Assembly: GCA_965218935.1 (NCBI GenBank)
Contig: CBDCMH010000011.1
Span: 310,001-374,000, forward strand
Direction of reading: 5' to 3'
DNA from: JADFOI01 sp965218935
Lineage (GTDB): Bacteria > Acidobacteriota > UBA6911 > RPQK01 > JADFOI01
Length of the DNA: 64,000 bases
Below, piece by piece: positions 25,501-32,606 of the stretch. Below the pieces are notes generated by a model. The model was given only the letters and a program-made list of their open reading frames with translations, was not told the DNA's origin and ran no database searches. Every line of letters starts with the position of its first letter. The stretch's first letter is position 1. A program made the position numbers and the translations under genes.

Positions 25501-26887
25501 TCGCCTGCAATCCTCAGGTCCGACAACCCTTCCAGAAATATGCCGGCTCCTGAATCTGGCTCAGGGCGCTCTTGAAATCGCTCTGCAAGGGCTGCAAGGG
25601 GAGGGTCAGATTCTTTCAGGATCCTATCGGGCCTCGGCCGGTGAACTGGAGTGGTGTGATCGAAGACTTTTGGCTCGAATCCATCGTCTCACCTTGGGAC
25701 GTTTGCGGCGTGAGATTGAACCGGTCTCTCCCGCCGAGTTGATGCGATTCCTCTTGAGCTGGCAGCACCTGCCCTCGGGTACTCAGTTACACGGCGAACA
25801 GGGACTCTCCGTCATATTGGATCAACTGCAGGGTTTTGAGGTCGCGACCGCGGCCTGGGAGGAGTTCCTTCTGCCCAGCCGAATCAGCGGGTATGTTCCT
25901 GAACTCCTGGATCGACTATGCCTCTCGGGAGAATTCGTGTGGGGCCGGTTATCCGCACCTTCAACTCTGGAAACGGAAGCCGTGAAGGAAAGACCCTATT
26001 CATCGCCCCGCGGGATTCGGCCCTCACGTCTGGCGCCGGTGGCCTTCTTCAAACGGATGGAGATGCCCGATTTTTTTCTACTCCGCAACCTCGAAAACGG
26101 GAAGCTTGATCCGTCTGCCCAACAAGTTGAGCAACTGAATCTCTCCCATCCCGCTCATGAGGTCCTGGAGCAACTCCGACGCTGGGGGGCCTGTTTCTTT
26201 GAGGATCTGGTGAGAACCACCGGAAGGCTTCCTATGGAAGTCGAAGAGGGATTATGGGAATTGGTTGCTGCAGGCTTGGCCACGGCCGATGGTTTTGACA
26301 GTCTTCGCTTTCTCATCGACCCCAATCGTAAACGTGGATTTTTGCGCCGGGCCTCACGCAAATCCAGCCGTCGAACCCTCAGGCGATCCATGGGTCGCTG
26401 GACTCTAATCGGGGACACGCTCCGAATTCATGGGGAGAGGTCCGAAATTAAAGGAGAATTCCTGGGTCTGGCACCGAATTCCGCTCTCGAGTTGGTGGCT
26501 CGGCAACTCTTGAAACGCTGGGGCGTGGTCTTTCGTGACCTGTTGGCTCGAGAGAGCCTCGGTTTTGCCTGGCGTGATCTCCTGAAAATCTACCGGACCA
26601 TGGAGGCTCAGGGACTGGTGAGGGGAGGAAGGTTTGTCTCCGGATTTGTCGGAGAACAGTTTGCCCTGCCGGAGGCTCTGGATGCCCTGAGAGCCATCAG
26701 GCGTAACCCACCGACAGGAGAAGTCCTTCGCATTTCTGCTGCGGATCCTCTGAACCTCATCGGAATCATTACACCCGGTTCCCGCCTTCGCCCCCATCCC
26801 ACACGCTTTGCCTATTATCGAGATGGCGTGCCCGTGGAAGAGGAGGACTTTCTGATCGCCAAATCGCTTTCCGCTTCGGTCAGTTAG
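22514..26887 (+). CDS. lhr: Lhr-family DEAD/DEAH ATP-dependent helicase
   Basis: Large superfamily 2 helicase linked to DNA repair and nucleic-acid remodelling. The helicase core occupies roughly residues 1-500: WPAIKKGDHVLIASPTGSGKT near 40-60 (in part ASPTGSGKT), the DEIH box near 175, LSATQKP near 215, then TLVFVNTRRLAEK and QRIGRSGHWKG. The following Lhr winged-helix and core regions and a C-terminal half of about 600 residues match the long bacterial form (1457 residues here, about the E. coli Lhr class). It stands alone, with a REP-like repeat on each side. The frame is intact throughout. Confidence 0.94.
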   Translation: MSKTSGIGEPWAAHFHPALSTWFEQRFGEPTEPQKKGWPAIKKGDHVLIASPTGSGKTLAAFLCAIDRLVQQGIQGHLSNTTQVLYLSPLKALANDVRKNLLEPLQQIREVAGQMQLEIPKIRPLVRTGDTPAKERQSMIRKPPHILVTTPESLFILLTSESGQRILQGVNTVIVDEIHALARDKRGSHLSLSLERLEALTGQPLQRIGLSATQKPIEAIARFLTGVDRSAVVLDMGHQRHMELAVEVPGDELGAVASNEMWEEIYDRLSHLIRLHHTTLVFVNTRRLAEKVTYHLAERFEDDSIAAHHGSLSREIRLETEERLKTGALKAVVATASLELGIDIGSVDLVCQLGSPRWISLALQRIGRSGHWKGSIPKGRIFATTRDELVECAALVRSIKNGQLDQIRIPPSPLDILAQQIVAAAASREWEEEELFQVVRRAAPYSSLLRSEFDAIVTMLAEGISTRQGRRGAYLHRDRINGKIRARRGARLAAITSGGAIPDRADYLVKADPEEVLVGTLDEDFAIESMRGDIFLLGNTSWRIRRVETGVVRVENAGGAPPTVPFWRGEAPARTDELSQAFSELREQIVALGSEKAQQWLKRECGLDDRGAEQAVHYVVAGKSALGALATHNCVVAERFFDESGGMQLVLHAPFGSRINRAWGLALRKRFCRSFNFELQAAATENGILISLSDQHSLPLDSIFAFLSSHSVRDVLIQALLAVPLFGTRWRWNASRALAIIRFFKGSKVPPPLQRIRSDDLLASIFPEQAACQENIQGEIEVPDHPLVFETVRDCVNEAMDVDGLIEILSGIEDGDIQCVAVDTREPSPFSHEILNANAYAFLDDAPLEERRARAVQTRRTLSGPTRELGVFDAEAIEQVAQEAWPPMENADEVHDALLSLGVLTDPEVERSRNLLRQLVEDKRAGRVIVEPVVEEENQRPREPVSLWFATERMNLIRCVYPAGQIVPTLEVAEKHLWEMDRGLEGEEAVRELVRCRLQSSGPTTLPEICRLLNLAQGALEIALQGLQGEGQILSGSYRASAGELEWCDRRLLARIHRLTLGRLRREIEPVSPAELMRFLLSWQHLPSGTQLHGEQGLSVILDQLQGFEVATAAWEEFLLPSRISGYVPELLDRLCLSGEFVWGRLSAPSTLETEAVKERPYSSPRGIRPSRLAPVAFFKRMEMPDFFLLRNLENGKLDPSAQQVEQLNLSHPAHEVLEQLRRWGACFFEDLVRTTGRLPMEVEEGLWELVAAGLATADGFDSLRFLIDPNRKRGFLRRASRKSSRRTLRRSMGRWTLIGDTLRIHGERSEIKGEFLGLAPNSALELVARQLLKRWGVVFRDLLARESLGFAWRDLLKIYRTMEAQGLVRGGRFVSGFVGEQFALPEALDALRAIRRNPPTGEVLRISAADPLNLIGIITPGSRLRPHPTRFAYYRDGVPVEEEDFLIAKSLSASVS

Positions 26888-26892
26888 GGTCA

Positions 26893-26970
26893 TTCGGTGC
26901 CAGACCCAAAGATTCTCCTTGAATTCCGGGACTCTCCTGGGGAATTCCGAGCGTGTCCCCGAATTCCCCA
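26893..26970 (-). repeat. REP-like repeat, copy 3
   Basis: Includes GGTGCCAGACCC, then GGGGAATTC (26939-26947) paired with GAATTCCCC (26961-26969), enclosing CGAGCGTGTCC. It begins just after the lhr stop. It aligns in inverse orientation with 17738-17813 and in direct orientation with 31632-31722. Confidence 0.65.
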
Positions 26971-26975
26971 CACCC

Positions 26976-27047
26976 CGTTGCCTCACGTAAAAATCTATTC
27001 CAAAGGGTATTCGTTGCCTCACTAAGAATCTATCCGAAAGGGATTGC
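26976..27047. repeat. imperfect 36-bp tandem duplication
   Basis: CGTTGCCTCACGTAAAAATC and its variant CGTTGCCTCACTAAGAATC start 36 bases apart (26976 and 27012). The second copy runs into the apparent start of the truncated glycosyltransferase. Confidence 0.6.
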
Positions 27048-28126
27048 AAAAAGTGGTGGTAAAAAGCACCAACCAGAGGAGTGGCAACCCCTTGCCCAAC
27101 ACCTACTTCTTGATGTTTGAAAAAATAAGAGAAGGCCTGGATGTTCTGGAGTTGATTCCCAAAGAAAATGTGATCACCTTAAACGACAGAAATGTGTGGT
27201 CCTTTTCCCGAAGTGCCCTGACAGCCATCTGGAAGCTTCGCCGATTGCATATTGATACGGTTTTGGATATGGAGTTATTCGCCCGGATCAGCGCCATCTT
27301 CAGTTATCTCAGTGGAGCGACCCATCGAGTCGGATTTTACCGTTACACGATGGAAGGGCTCTATCGGGGGAGCTTCCTGACCCACAAGGTGCAGTATAAC
27401 TCCTCTATGCACATCGCTAAGAACCAGATGGCCCTTCTCGATGCCCTTGAGGAAGATCCTTCCTCAAGGCCGCTGGTTAAACGTAACTACAGCAACTTGG
27501 ATTTGACGCTGCCACGCTTGAAAAACTCCAAAGAAGACGATCTTCGCATTCGAGACGGGCTCAAAAAACAGTGCGCGGCGTTATCGAGTAACGGGCAGAT
27601 TGTTATTTTGAATCCCAGTGGGGGCGAGCTTCCCATCCGGGCCTGGCCCTTGAGTGACTATATTTCATTGGCTCAAATGCTTCTTCAGGAGGACAACCTG
27701 TCCGTTGGAGTGATGGATCTTGCCCGCGAAAAGATCTGGTATGAGCGGATGGCAAAAGAAATTTCCTCTCCAGGTTTCTTCGACTTCACCGGAATGACCT
27801 CGAGCGTCAGAGAGGTCATCCAGCTTTTTAACTGCTGTGATGTCCTGATTACAGCCGATAGTGGCCCGGCCCATTTTGCAGGACTTTCCTCGATTCACTG
27901 TATCGTATTCTTTGGCCCTGAAACCCCGACACTCTATGGACCTCTTAACTCCAACCACACCACTCTCTATGCGGGTTTGAGCTGCAGCCCCTGCCTGACC
28001 GCCTATAACCACCGGAAAACGCCTTGTGATGGAAACAACGTCTGTGTCCAAGAGTTTAGGCCTGAATATGTAAAAAAGCTGGTTCTAGAGGCCTTAGGAG
28101 CCCGGACCATGAATGATCCGGGCTAG
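27044..28126 (+). CDS. GT9-family (heptosyltransferase-like) glycosyltransferase, 5'-truncated
   Basis: Glycosyltransferase of the ADP-heptose:LPS heptosyltransferase superfamily, probably acting on cell-surface glycans. DTVLDMELFARISAIFSYLSGA and the C-terminal TADSGPAHFAGL with VFFGPETP (donor-binding half) are typical. The N-terminal acceptor half normally begins with an ILxIRxxxxGD-type strand and helix; that part is missing. The frame enters directly at YFLMFEKIREGLDVLELIP, preceded by unrelated residues from a tandem duplication. The start given is a TTG with no good signal. The last residues (TMNDPG) come from a minimal palindromic repeat. Probably a 5'-deleted gene. Confidence 0.7.
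   Translation: MQKVVVKSTNQRSGNPLPNTYFLMFEKIREGLDVLELIPKENVITLNDRNVWSFSRSALTAIWKLRRLHIDTVLDMELFARISAIFSYLSGATHRVGFYRYTMEGLYRGSFLTHKVQYNSSMHIAKNQMALLDALEEDPSSRPLVKRNYSNLDLTLPRLKNSKEDDLRIRDGLKKQCAALSSNGQIVILNPSGGELPIRAWPLSDYISLAQMLLQEDNLSVGVMDLAREKIWYERMAKEISSPGFFDFTGMTSSVREVIQLFNCCDVLITADSGPAHFAGLSSIHCIVFFGPETPTLYGPLNSNHTTLYAGLSCSPCLTAYNHRKTPCDGNNVCVQEFRPEYVKKLVLEALGARTMNDPG
28099..28124. repeat. minimal palindrome of the 180-bp element family
   Basis: AGCCCGGA (28099-28106) and TCCGGGCT (28117-28124) flank ATGAATGA-type sequence, as if the two ends of the larger element were joined. It encodes the end of the GT9 protein, and the TAG follows immediately. Confidence 0.55.
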
Positions 28127-28156
28127 ATCACCGAGTCGGCTCTACGGGATTTGTCG

Positions 28157-29342
28157 ATGACCCATGGATTGAGTCTTTTGCGAAACCAAAAAGGACTGGC
28201 GATATTCCTGCTCATCACCGTTCTGGTACTGGTGTACGCGCCCGTAAAGGACTATCCCTTCCTCAACTACGATGACAACAAGTACGTCACAGAGGTTCCC
28301 CAGGTCCAGCAGGGTTTAGGGTGGGACAGCGTGGTGTGGGCGATGACGACGATAGAGGCGGCCTTTTGGCATCCGCTGACCTGGCTGTCTCACATGCTGG
28401 ACTATCAGCTTTTCGGATTGAATTCCACGGGCCATCATCTCACCAACCTGCTTTTCCACCTGATCAACGTAGTACTTTTTTTTTGGGTGCTTCACCGAAT
28501 GACCGGAGCCCTGTGGCCCAGTGCCCTGGTGGCGGCCTTGCGCCCTCCACCCGCTCAATGTGGAGTCGGTGGCCTGGGTGGCAGAGCGCAAGAATGTGCT
28601 CAGCACGCTGTTTTGGCTGCTCACCCTGCTCGCCTATTGGGGGTACGTTAAAAAGCCGGGCTGGCAGCGTTATCTGGGCATGATGGGGATCTTTGTGCTG
28701 GGACTGATGGCCAAGCCCATGCTGGTGACCCTTCCCTGCGTACTGCTGCTGCTGGACTACTGGCCATTGGGCAGGCTGGGAAAAGACCCCAGGGAATTTT
28801 GGCAACGCTTGCCCAGATTGGCGGCGGAGAAGCTGCCACTGTTCATTCCAGTGGCAGTGGCCAGCGTTCTGGCCATTCAAGCCCAGTCCCGGGCGGGAGC
28901 GCTTCCCTCATGGGATGGACTGCCGCTGGGGACTCGAGTGGGCAACGCCGTCCTGGCCTATGGGCTTTATCTGAAAAAGATGGTGTGGCCGATGGATCTG
29001 GCGGTTTTTTATCCCCATCCGGGAAGCTCCCTGGGAGCAGGGTCGGTGGCTTTGGCGGCCTTGCTACTGGTGGGCCTTTCCCTGGGCGTCTGGTGGCAGG
29101 GTCGAAGGTCTCCCTATCTGGTGGTGGGTTGGCTCTGGTATTTAGGCACGCTGCTTCCGGTCAGTGGTCTCATTCAGGTCGGCGGGCACGCCATGGCCGA
29201 TCGATATGCCTACGTCCCTTTGATGGGTCTGTTCATCATTCTGGTCTGGGGGGCCGCCGAGTTGGCAAAGACTCTGCACCTCCCCGAAGCATGGCTACTG
29301 GCTCCGGGTCTGTGCCTGCTTGTGACATTAGCCTGTACGTCT
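28157..29342 (+). pseudogene. multi-pass membrane glycosyltransferase (TMTC/PMT-like), frameshifted and truncated
   Basis: Fragment of the large family whose members join a polytopic dolichol-sugar transferase-like domain to C-terminal TPRs. NYDDNKYVTEVPQV, AFWHPLTWLSHMLDYQLFG and ALHPLNVESVAWVAERKN are family hallmarks. The frame changes at about 28541: the first frame ends VAAL and the second resumes at ALHPL, consistent with two lost bases or one gained. The protein then stops abruptly after VTLACTS, where the IS3 element begins at 29343; the expected TPR half is absent. Both lesions make it non-functional as assembled. Confidence 0.85.
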
Positions 29343-29373
29343 TCAGCGAGAATGGGACATTTGGGGTTCCAAG

Positions 29374-30372
29374 CTAAGAGACAGTGGGAACCGATGCTGA
29401 TCGGGCTAGTTCAGCATTGATCGCCTGCCGACGGGCAAGGGTGACTCCTTTCAATCTTCTCCTTTTTGTGTGGATGGAATCTCGTCTTGCGAAGTACATG
29501 TCATCGGGTGTGACGTTACCCAGGGCCTCGTGATAGCGCCTGGAGTTGTAGTAGTCGATAAAGACCGCGATTTCTCGCTCCAACTCCTCGGGTGTCTCCC
29601 AGACCATTAGGTTGATGCGTTCCTTGCAGGAACGATGGTAGCGTTCGATCTTCCCGTTGGTCTGGGGATGATAGGGTGAGGCCAGGATGTGGCCCAGTCC
29701 CTTGGTCTCCAGATACTGACCAAAGTCTTTGGAGATCAAAGCCGGTCCGCGGTCTGTCACCAGCCGGGGCCGATCAGACAACGGAGCCTGTTCCACACCC
29801 GTTCTCTCACAAGCCGCCTCGACCACCTGGCTGAAGTCTCCAGCACGCATGGCCGTGTGAAGTCCCCAGGCCAGGATCCTCCGGCTAAAGTCATCCAGTA
29901 CTGAGATCAGATAGTACCAGCCCCAGTTCTTGACCAGAAGATAGGTCGCATCCGTTTGCCACTGCTGGTTGGGTCGGGTCGTCTTGATTCGATATTCCGA
30001 TTCGGCTGGAAAGCTCCGGAGTTGAACCTCCCGAATCAGCCCTTCCGCTTTCAAAATCCGGTAGACCGAGGATTCCGAGACCGTAAACCCGCACCTATCC
30101 GTCACCTGGCAGCTCACTTCTCGTGAGGACCACTCTGGAAACAGCAGCGCCATCTCCAGGATTCGGTCCCGTTCTTTGGGCAGGATCTGATTCCAAACCC
30201 GTCCTGATCCTGGGGGACGGTCCCGCAAGCCTGCCAACCCCCTCTTTCGAAAGTGGTGTCTCCAGCGATAGTAGGTCGAGCGGGGGATCTCGAGTTGATC
30301 CAGCACCTCCCGGACCGGTAACTCGGAGGCCTCCACTGTCCTTAAAACTTCCAGCTTGTGCTCGCTGAGCAT
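29374..30372 (-). CDS. IS3-family transposase OrfB (DDE catalytic subunit)
   Basis: Catalytic part of an IS3 transposase, 332 residues. After an N-terminal HTH_21-like region, the rve integrase core has TDATYLLVKNWGWYY (first Asp), LVTDRGPALIS (second Asp) and SPYHPQTNGKIERYH (Glu), the expected DDE set. The frame is full length with no lesion, so the element may be active. An AAGGAGG lies shortly before its ATG, and it is in the -1 frame of OrfA, so it is probably also made as an OrfAB fusion. Confidence 0.93.
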   Translation of the reverse strand: MLSEHKLEVLRTVEASELPVREVLDQLEIPRSTYYRWRHHFRKRGLAGLRDRPPGSGRVWNQILPKERDRILEMALLFPEWSSREVSCQVTDRCGFTVSESSVYRILKAEGLIREVQLRSFPAESEYRIKTTRPNQQWQTDATYLLVKNWGWYYLISVLDDFSRRILAWGLHTAMRAGDFSQVVEAACERTGVEQAPLSDRPRLVTDRGPALISKDFGQYLETKGLGHILASPYHPQTNGKIERYHRSCKERINLMVWETPEELEREIAVFIDYYNSRRYHEALGNVTPDDMYFARRDSIHTKRRRLKGVTLARRQAINAELARSASVPTVS

Positions 30373-30392
30373 CCTCTGATACCTCCTTCGCC

Positions 30393-30719
30393 TTACAGGC
30401 CCAAACTTTTTTTTAGCTTTTGGTTCTCCACTACCGTCTCGGCCACCGCCTTCTTCAAGGCCTCATTCTCCTCCTTCAAGCGACGCACCTCACCGGAAGT
30501 CGCATTCCGTTGGGTCTCCCGGGTTAGACCGTTTTTGCCCGAATCCAGGAAGGCCTTGGACCACTTGTAGTAGATCGAAGGTTGAATCCCTTCTTTGCGG
30601 CACAGTTCGGTGACGGGAATCTCTCCGCGGAGCCCCTCCAAAACGATGTGGATCTTCTCTTCGGCCGTGAATCTCCGGCGGGTGGCCCTACGGATCTGTT
30701 TGACGACGTCTGTGGTCAT
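30393..30719 (-). CDS. IS3-family transposase OrfA (helix-turn-helix subunit)
   Basis: DNA-binding N-terminal part of the transposase, 108 residues. RRRFTAEEKIHIVLEGLRGE and TELCRKEGIQPSIYYKWSKAF form the HTH_Tnp_1 domain, and the C-terminal LKEENEALKKAVAETVVENQ is a leucine-zipper-like coiled coil. The 3' end has eight A residues then G (minus strand), a standard slippery site; moving to -1 there reads through to OrfB without a stop. Confidence 0.92.
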   Translation of the reverse strand: MTTDVVKQIRRATRRRFTAEEKIHIVLEGLRGEIPVTELCRKEGIQPSIYYKWSKAFLDSGKNGLTRETQRNATSGEVRRLKEENEALKKAVAETVVENQKLKKSLGL

Positions 30720-30866
30720 AGCGTTCTCCTTTTGGTTGTGCCATGACCAGCATCGGCTTGCTCTGATGGGCTGTCAAGATCAGCCCTTTGAGGGGGTGAG
30801 ATCTCACCCCCTCAAACCTTCCAACTCTCTCTTAACTCTCGGCCCTATGTGTCCCACTTTCGCTGA

Positions 30867-31145
30867 CGGGATACACAGGAGTACTACGATGAGATTCTGG
30901 TGCCCGAATTAGCCCAGACAGGTGCCCCTCTGCCTGCCCTTGAACTCGTCCAGCAGCAGATTCGGGAAATCCTCATCCTGGAGAGAACCAACCAGGAGAT
31001 GGATCGGTGGGTGAAGAACATGCGGGACAAGGCTCAGGTCAAGGTTCTCCTCTTTCGGGCGACTCCCTCCTCTCCCAATCTTCCCCAGGAACTCCTGGAG
31101 GAGTGGGAACTGCAACCGGTGACGATCGCGCCGACTGATCAGTAA
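30867..31145 (+). pseudogene. C-terminal fragment of a SurA-like periplasmic chaperone/PPIase-family protein
   Basis: The open frame begins directly after the IS end with a stop just inside the element. The 92 residues include EYYDEILVPELAQTG, VQQQIREILILERTNQEMD and RWVKNMRDKAQVKVLL, which resemble the end of SurA-N-type domains (helix pair, then an RWxxxLRxxAxV strand). There is no start codon or signal sequence; a GTG at 30900 is only internal. It is therefore the tail of a gene whose front has been lost. The identification rests on pattern memory and needs a profile search. Confidence 0.55.
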
Positions 31146-31591
31146 TACTGCTTGTTCGAATCCACGATCAATGTCACCGGGCCATCATTAATAAGAGCAA
31201 CTTTCATCATGGCCTGAAACTTTCCCGCCTCCACCGTGATGCCTTCCGAACGAAGTTGCTCAATGAGCTCCTCATAGAGTCCCTTTGCCTGAGTCGGAGG
31301 AGCAGCCCGCGAGTAACTGGGTCGATTACCTTTGCGCAAGTCGCCGTATAAAGTGAACTGGGAAACCATCAGCACACTGCCCCCCGCATCTCTCAGGGAA
31401 AGATTCATTTTGCCTTGTTTATCTTCAAAGACGCGAAGATTGAGGATTTTCTTCTTGAGGAAGGCCAGGTCCTGAAGCCCATCGCTGGCTTCGACGGCCA
31501 ACAAAACAAGCAACCCTTTTGAAATCTCACCAACCGTTGCGCCCTCAACCGTGACCTCAGCCTCTTCAACTCGCTGTATAACGGCCCGCAT
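31139..31591 (-). CDS. dtd: D-aminoacyl-tRNA deacylase
   Basis: Hydrolyses D-amino acids mischarged on tRNA. The start is placed at MRAVIQRVEEAEVTVEG, the canonical Dtd N-terminus; an open frame extends 30 codons upstream without homology. SQFTLYGDLRKGNRPSYSRA (in part SQFTLYGDLRKGNRPS) carries the catalytic SQxTLY motif, and the C-terminal NDGPVTLIVDS carries the cross-subunit Gly-Pro-like motif (NxGPVT). It has 150 residues, standard size. Its end overlaps the SurA-like fragment by seven bases in convergent orientation. Confidence 0.96.
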   Translation of the reverse strand: MRAVIQRVEEAEVTVEGATVGEISKGLLVLLAVEASDGLQDLAFLKKKILNLRVFEDKQGKMNLSLRDAGGSVLMVSQFTLYGDLRKGNRPSYSRAAPPTQAKGLYEELIEQLRSEGITVEAGKFQAMMKVALINDGPVTLIVDSNKQYY

Positions 31592-31631
31592 CGGATTCCA
31601 CTCTAACACCGTGAGATCGGAGATTGAAGGG

Positions 31632-31722
31632 TGCGGGGAGTTTGGTGCCAGACTCCAAGATCCCTCCTTTAAAATCAACAACTTATGCCGTTATTCCGTG
31701 CGTGTCACCTAATTCCACCTTT
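31632..31722 (+). repeat. REP-like repeat, copy 4
   Basis: GGTGCCAGACTCCAAGATCC ... TTATTCCGTGCGTGTCACC aligns with GGTGCCAGACCCAAAGATTC ... ATTCCGAGCGTGTCCCC of the copy at 26893. It sits in the divergent dtd-lexA promoter region. Confidence 0.55.
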
Positions 31723-31739
31723 TATTCACCATCATGGCC

Positions 31740-31745
31740 TATAAT
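31740..31745 (+). promoter_or_regulatory. putative -10 box of lexA (leaderless type)
   Basis: TATAAT ends seven bases before the lexA ATG at 31753. Neither a ribosome-binding site nor a clear -35 is visible. No inverted repeat recognisable as a LexA operator overlaps it. Confidence 0.45.
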
Positions 31746-31752
31746 AAGAACC

Positions 31753-32355
31753 ATGCCACTCACAAAAAGACAAAAGGAAATCCTGGATTACGTGAGCAGA
31801 TTCTTGGATCGTCACGGATACTCACCCACACTGGAAGAGATCGCTTCTCACCTTCGGCTGGCCTCCCTCAACGGAGTCTATAAGCATCTCAAGGCACTTC
31901 AGGAGAGGGGATTCATCCGGCGTCGAACCAACCAGGCACGGTCCATTCAGCTGCTGAACCCGGACACCCCTTCGCCGGCCACTCTGCCACTTCTGGGGTA
32001 CGTGACCGCCGGTCAGCCGGTGGAAGCCGTGGTGAGCGCAGAAGAGATTTCTGTTCCCGAGAGTTTTCTGACCCGGGGGAAGAACTATGTGCTGCGGGTT
32101 CGAGGAGATTCCATGATTGATGAGCACATCCAGGATGGTGACTATGTCGTCATTGAGCAGCGGGAGGAAGCCCACAACGGTGAAATGGTAATCGCCCTGA
32201 TCGACGGGGAAAACGCGACGCTCAAGAAATTTTATCGAGAAGACAATGAAATCCGTCTTCAACCGGCCAATCCGGCCCTTGAACCCATCTGGGTGAGAGA
32301 GGACCGAATGAGGATTCAAGGAGTGGTGGTCGGCGTTATGAGAAAGTATTCCTAG
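31753..32355 (+). CDS. lexA: LexA repressor
   Basis: SOS-response repressor with self-cleavage. The N-terminal winged helix starts PLTKRQKEILDYVSRFL and includes YSPTLEEIASHLRL. The cleavage site is A86-G87 (GYVTAGQP), the nucleophile S120 lies in VRGDSMID, and the general base K158 lies in NATLKKF, so it should be cleavable. It has 200 residues. The start at 31753 is preferred over an upstream extension read through a REP-like repeat. Its TAG stop forms the left tip of a palindromic element. Confidence 0.96.
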   Translation: MPLTKRQKEILDYVSRFLDRHGYSPTLEEIASHLRLASLNGVYKHLKALQERGFIRRRTNQARSIQLLNPDTPSPATLPLLGYVTAGQPVEAVVSAEEISVPESFLTRGKNYVLRVRGDSMIDEHIQDGDYVVIEQREEAHNGEMVIALIDGENATLKKFYREDNEIRLQPANPALEPIWVREDRMRIQGVVVGVMRKYS

Positions 32356-32497
32356 CCGGGATTATTCATAGGTTTTCGTGACGAAGTGCCGCAGGCGCCG
32401 CGATGACAAGGCATGCGAGGGCACCCGCTTGCGGGTCACGCAGTCAGCGTGGATGAGTGCGGCACTGCAGTAGAAAACTTATGAATAGTCCTGGCTA
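32353..32497. repeat. palindromic element, full copy 2 (short variant)
   Basis: A 145-bp copy with ends TAGCCGGGATTATTCATA and TATGAATAGTCCTGGCTA. The inner arms AGTGCCGCA and TGCGGCACT pair perfectly, although their sequence differs from the arms of the other copies; a small hairpin ACCCGC/GCGGGT lies in the middle. It begins at the lexA stop codon. Confidence 0.8.
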
Positions 32498-32606
32498 CAC
32501 TCCCCACCAAGATTTTCAGCAGAAGTTTGATAAGATCTAGCCCATTCGGAGTGAAGTCAATAATTACACGATTTATCTGCAACTTTTAAACGAGTAGCCA
32601 ATCATA

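Larger units (their letters stand above)
29343..30866 (-). mobile_element. IS3-family insertion sequence
   Basis: About 1.5 kb with two minus-strand ORFs. The ends are imperfect inverted repeats: TCAGCGAGAATGGGACA at the left and, on the other strand, TCAGCGAAAGTGGGACA at the right, with further similarity inward (TTAAGAGAGAGTTGG-like). If IS3 elements must end TG...CA, the true tips could be 29352 and 30856. No target duplication is seen (CGTCT left, CGGGA right). The left flank is a membrane glycosyltransferase and the right flank is a SurA-like protein. Confidence 0.88.

Noticed and set aside
31146..31160. TTGTTCGAATCCAC, resembling a tRNA T-loop
   Set aside because: It is the coding sequence for the dtd C-terminus on minus. 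No acceptor or anticodon stems surround it.
31681..31753. LexA operator (SOS box) upstream of lexA or uvrC
   Set aside because: No convincing dyad shared by the two upstream regions was found. LexA boxes vary between phyla, so its absence by eye proves little.
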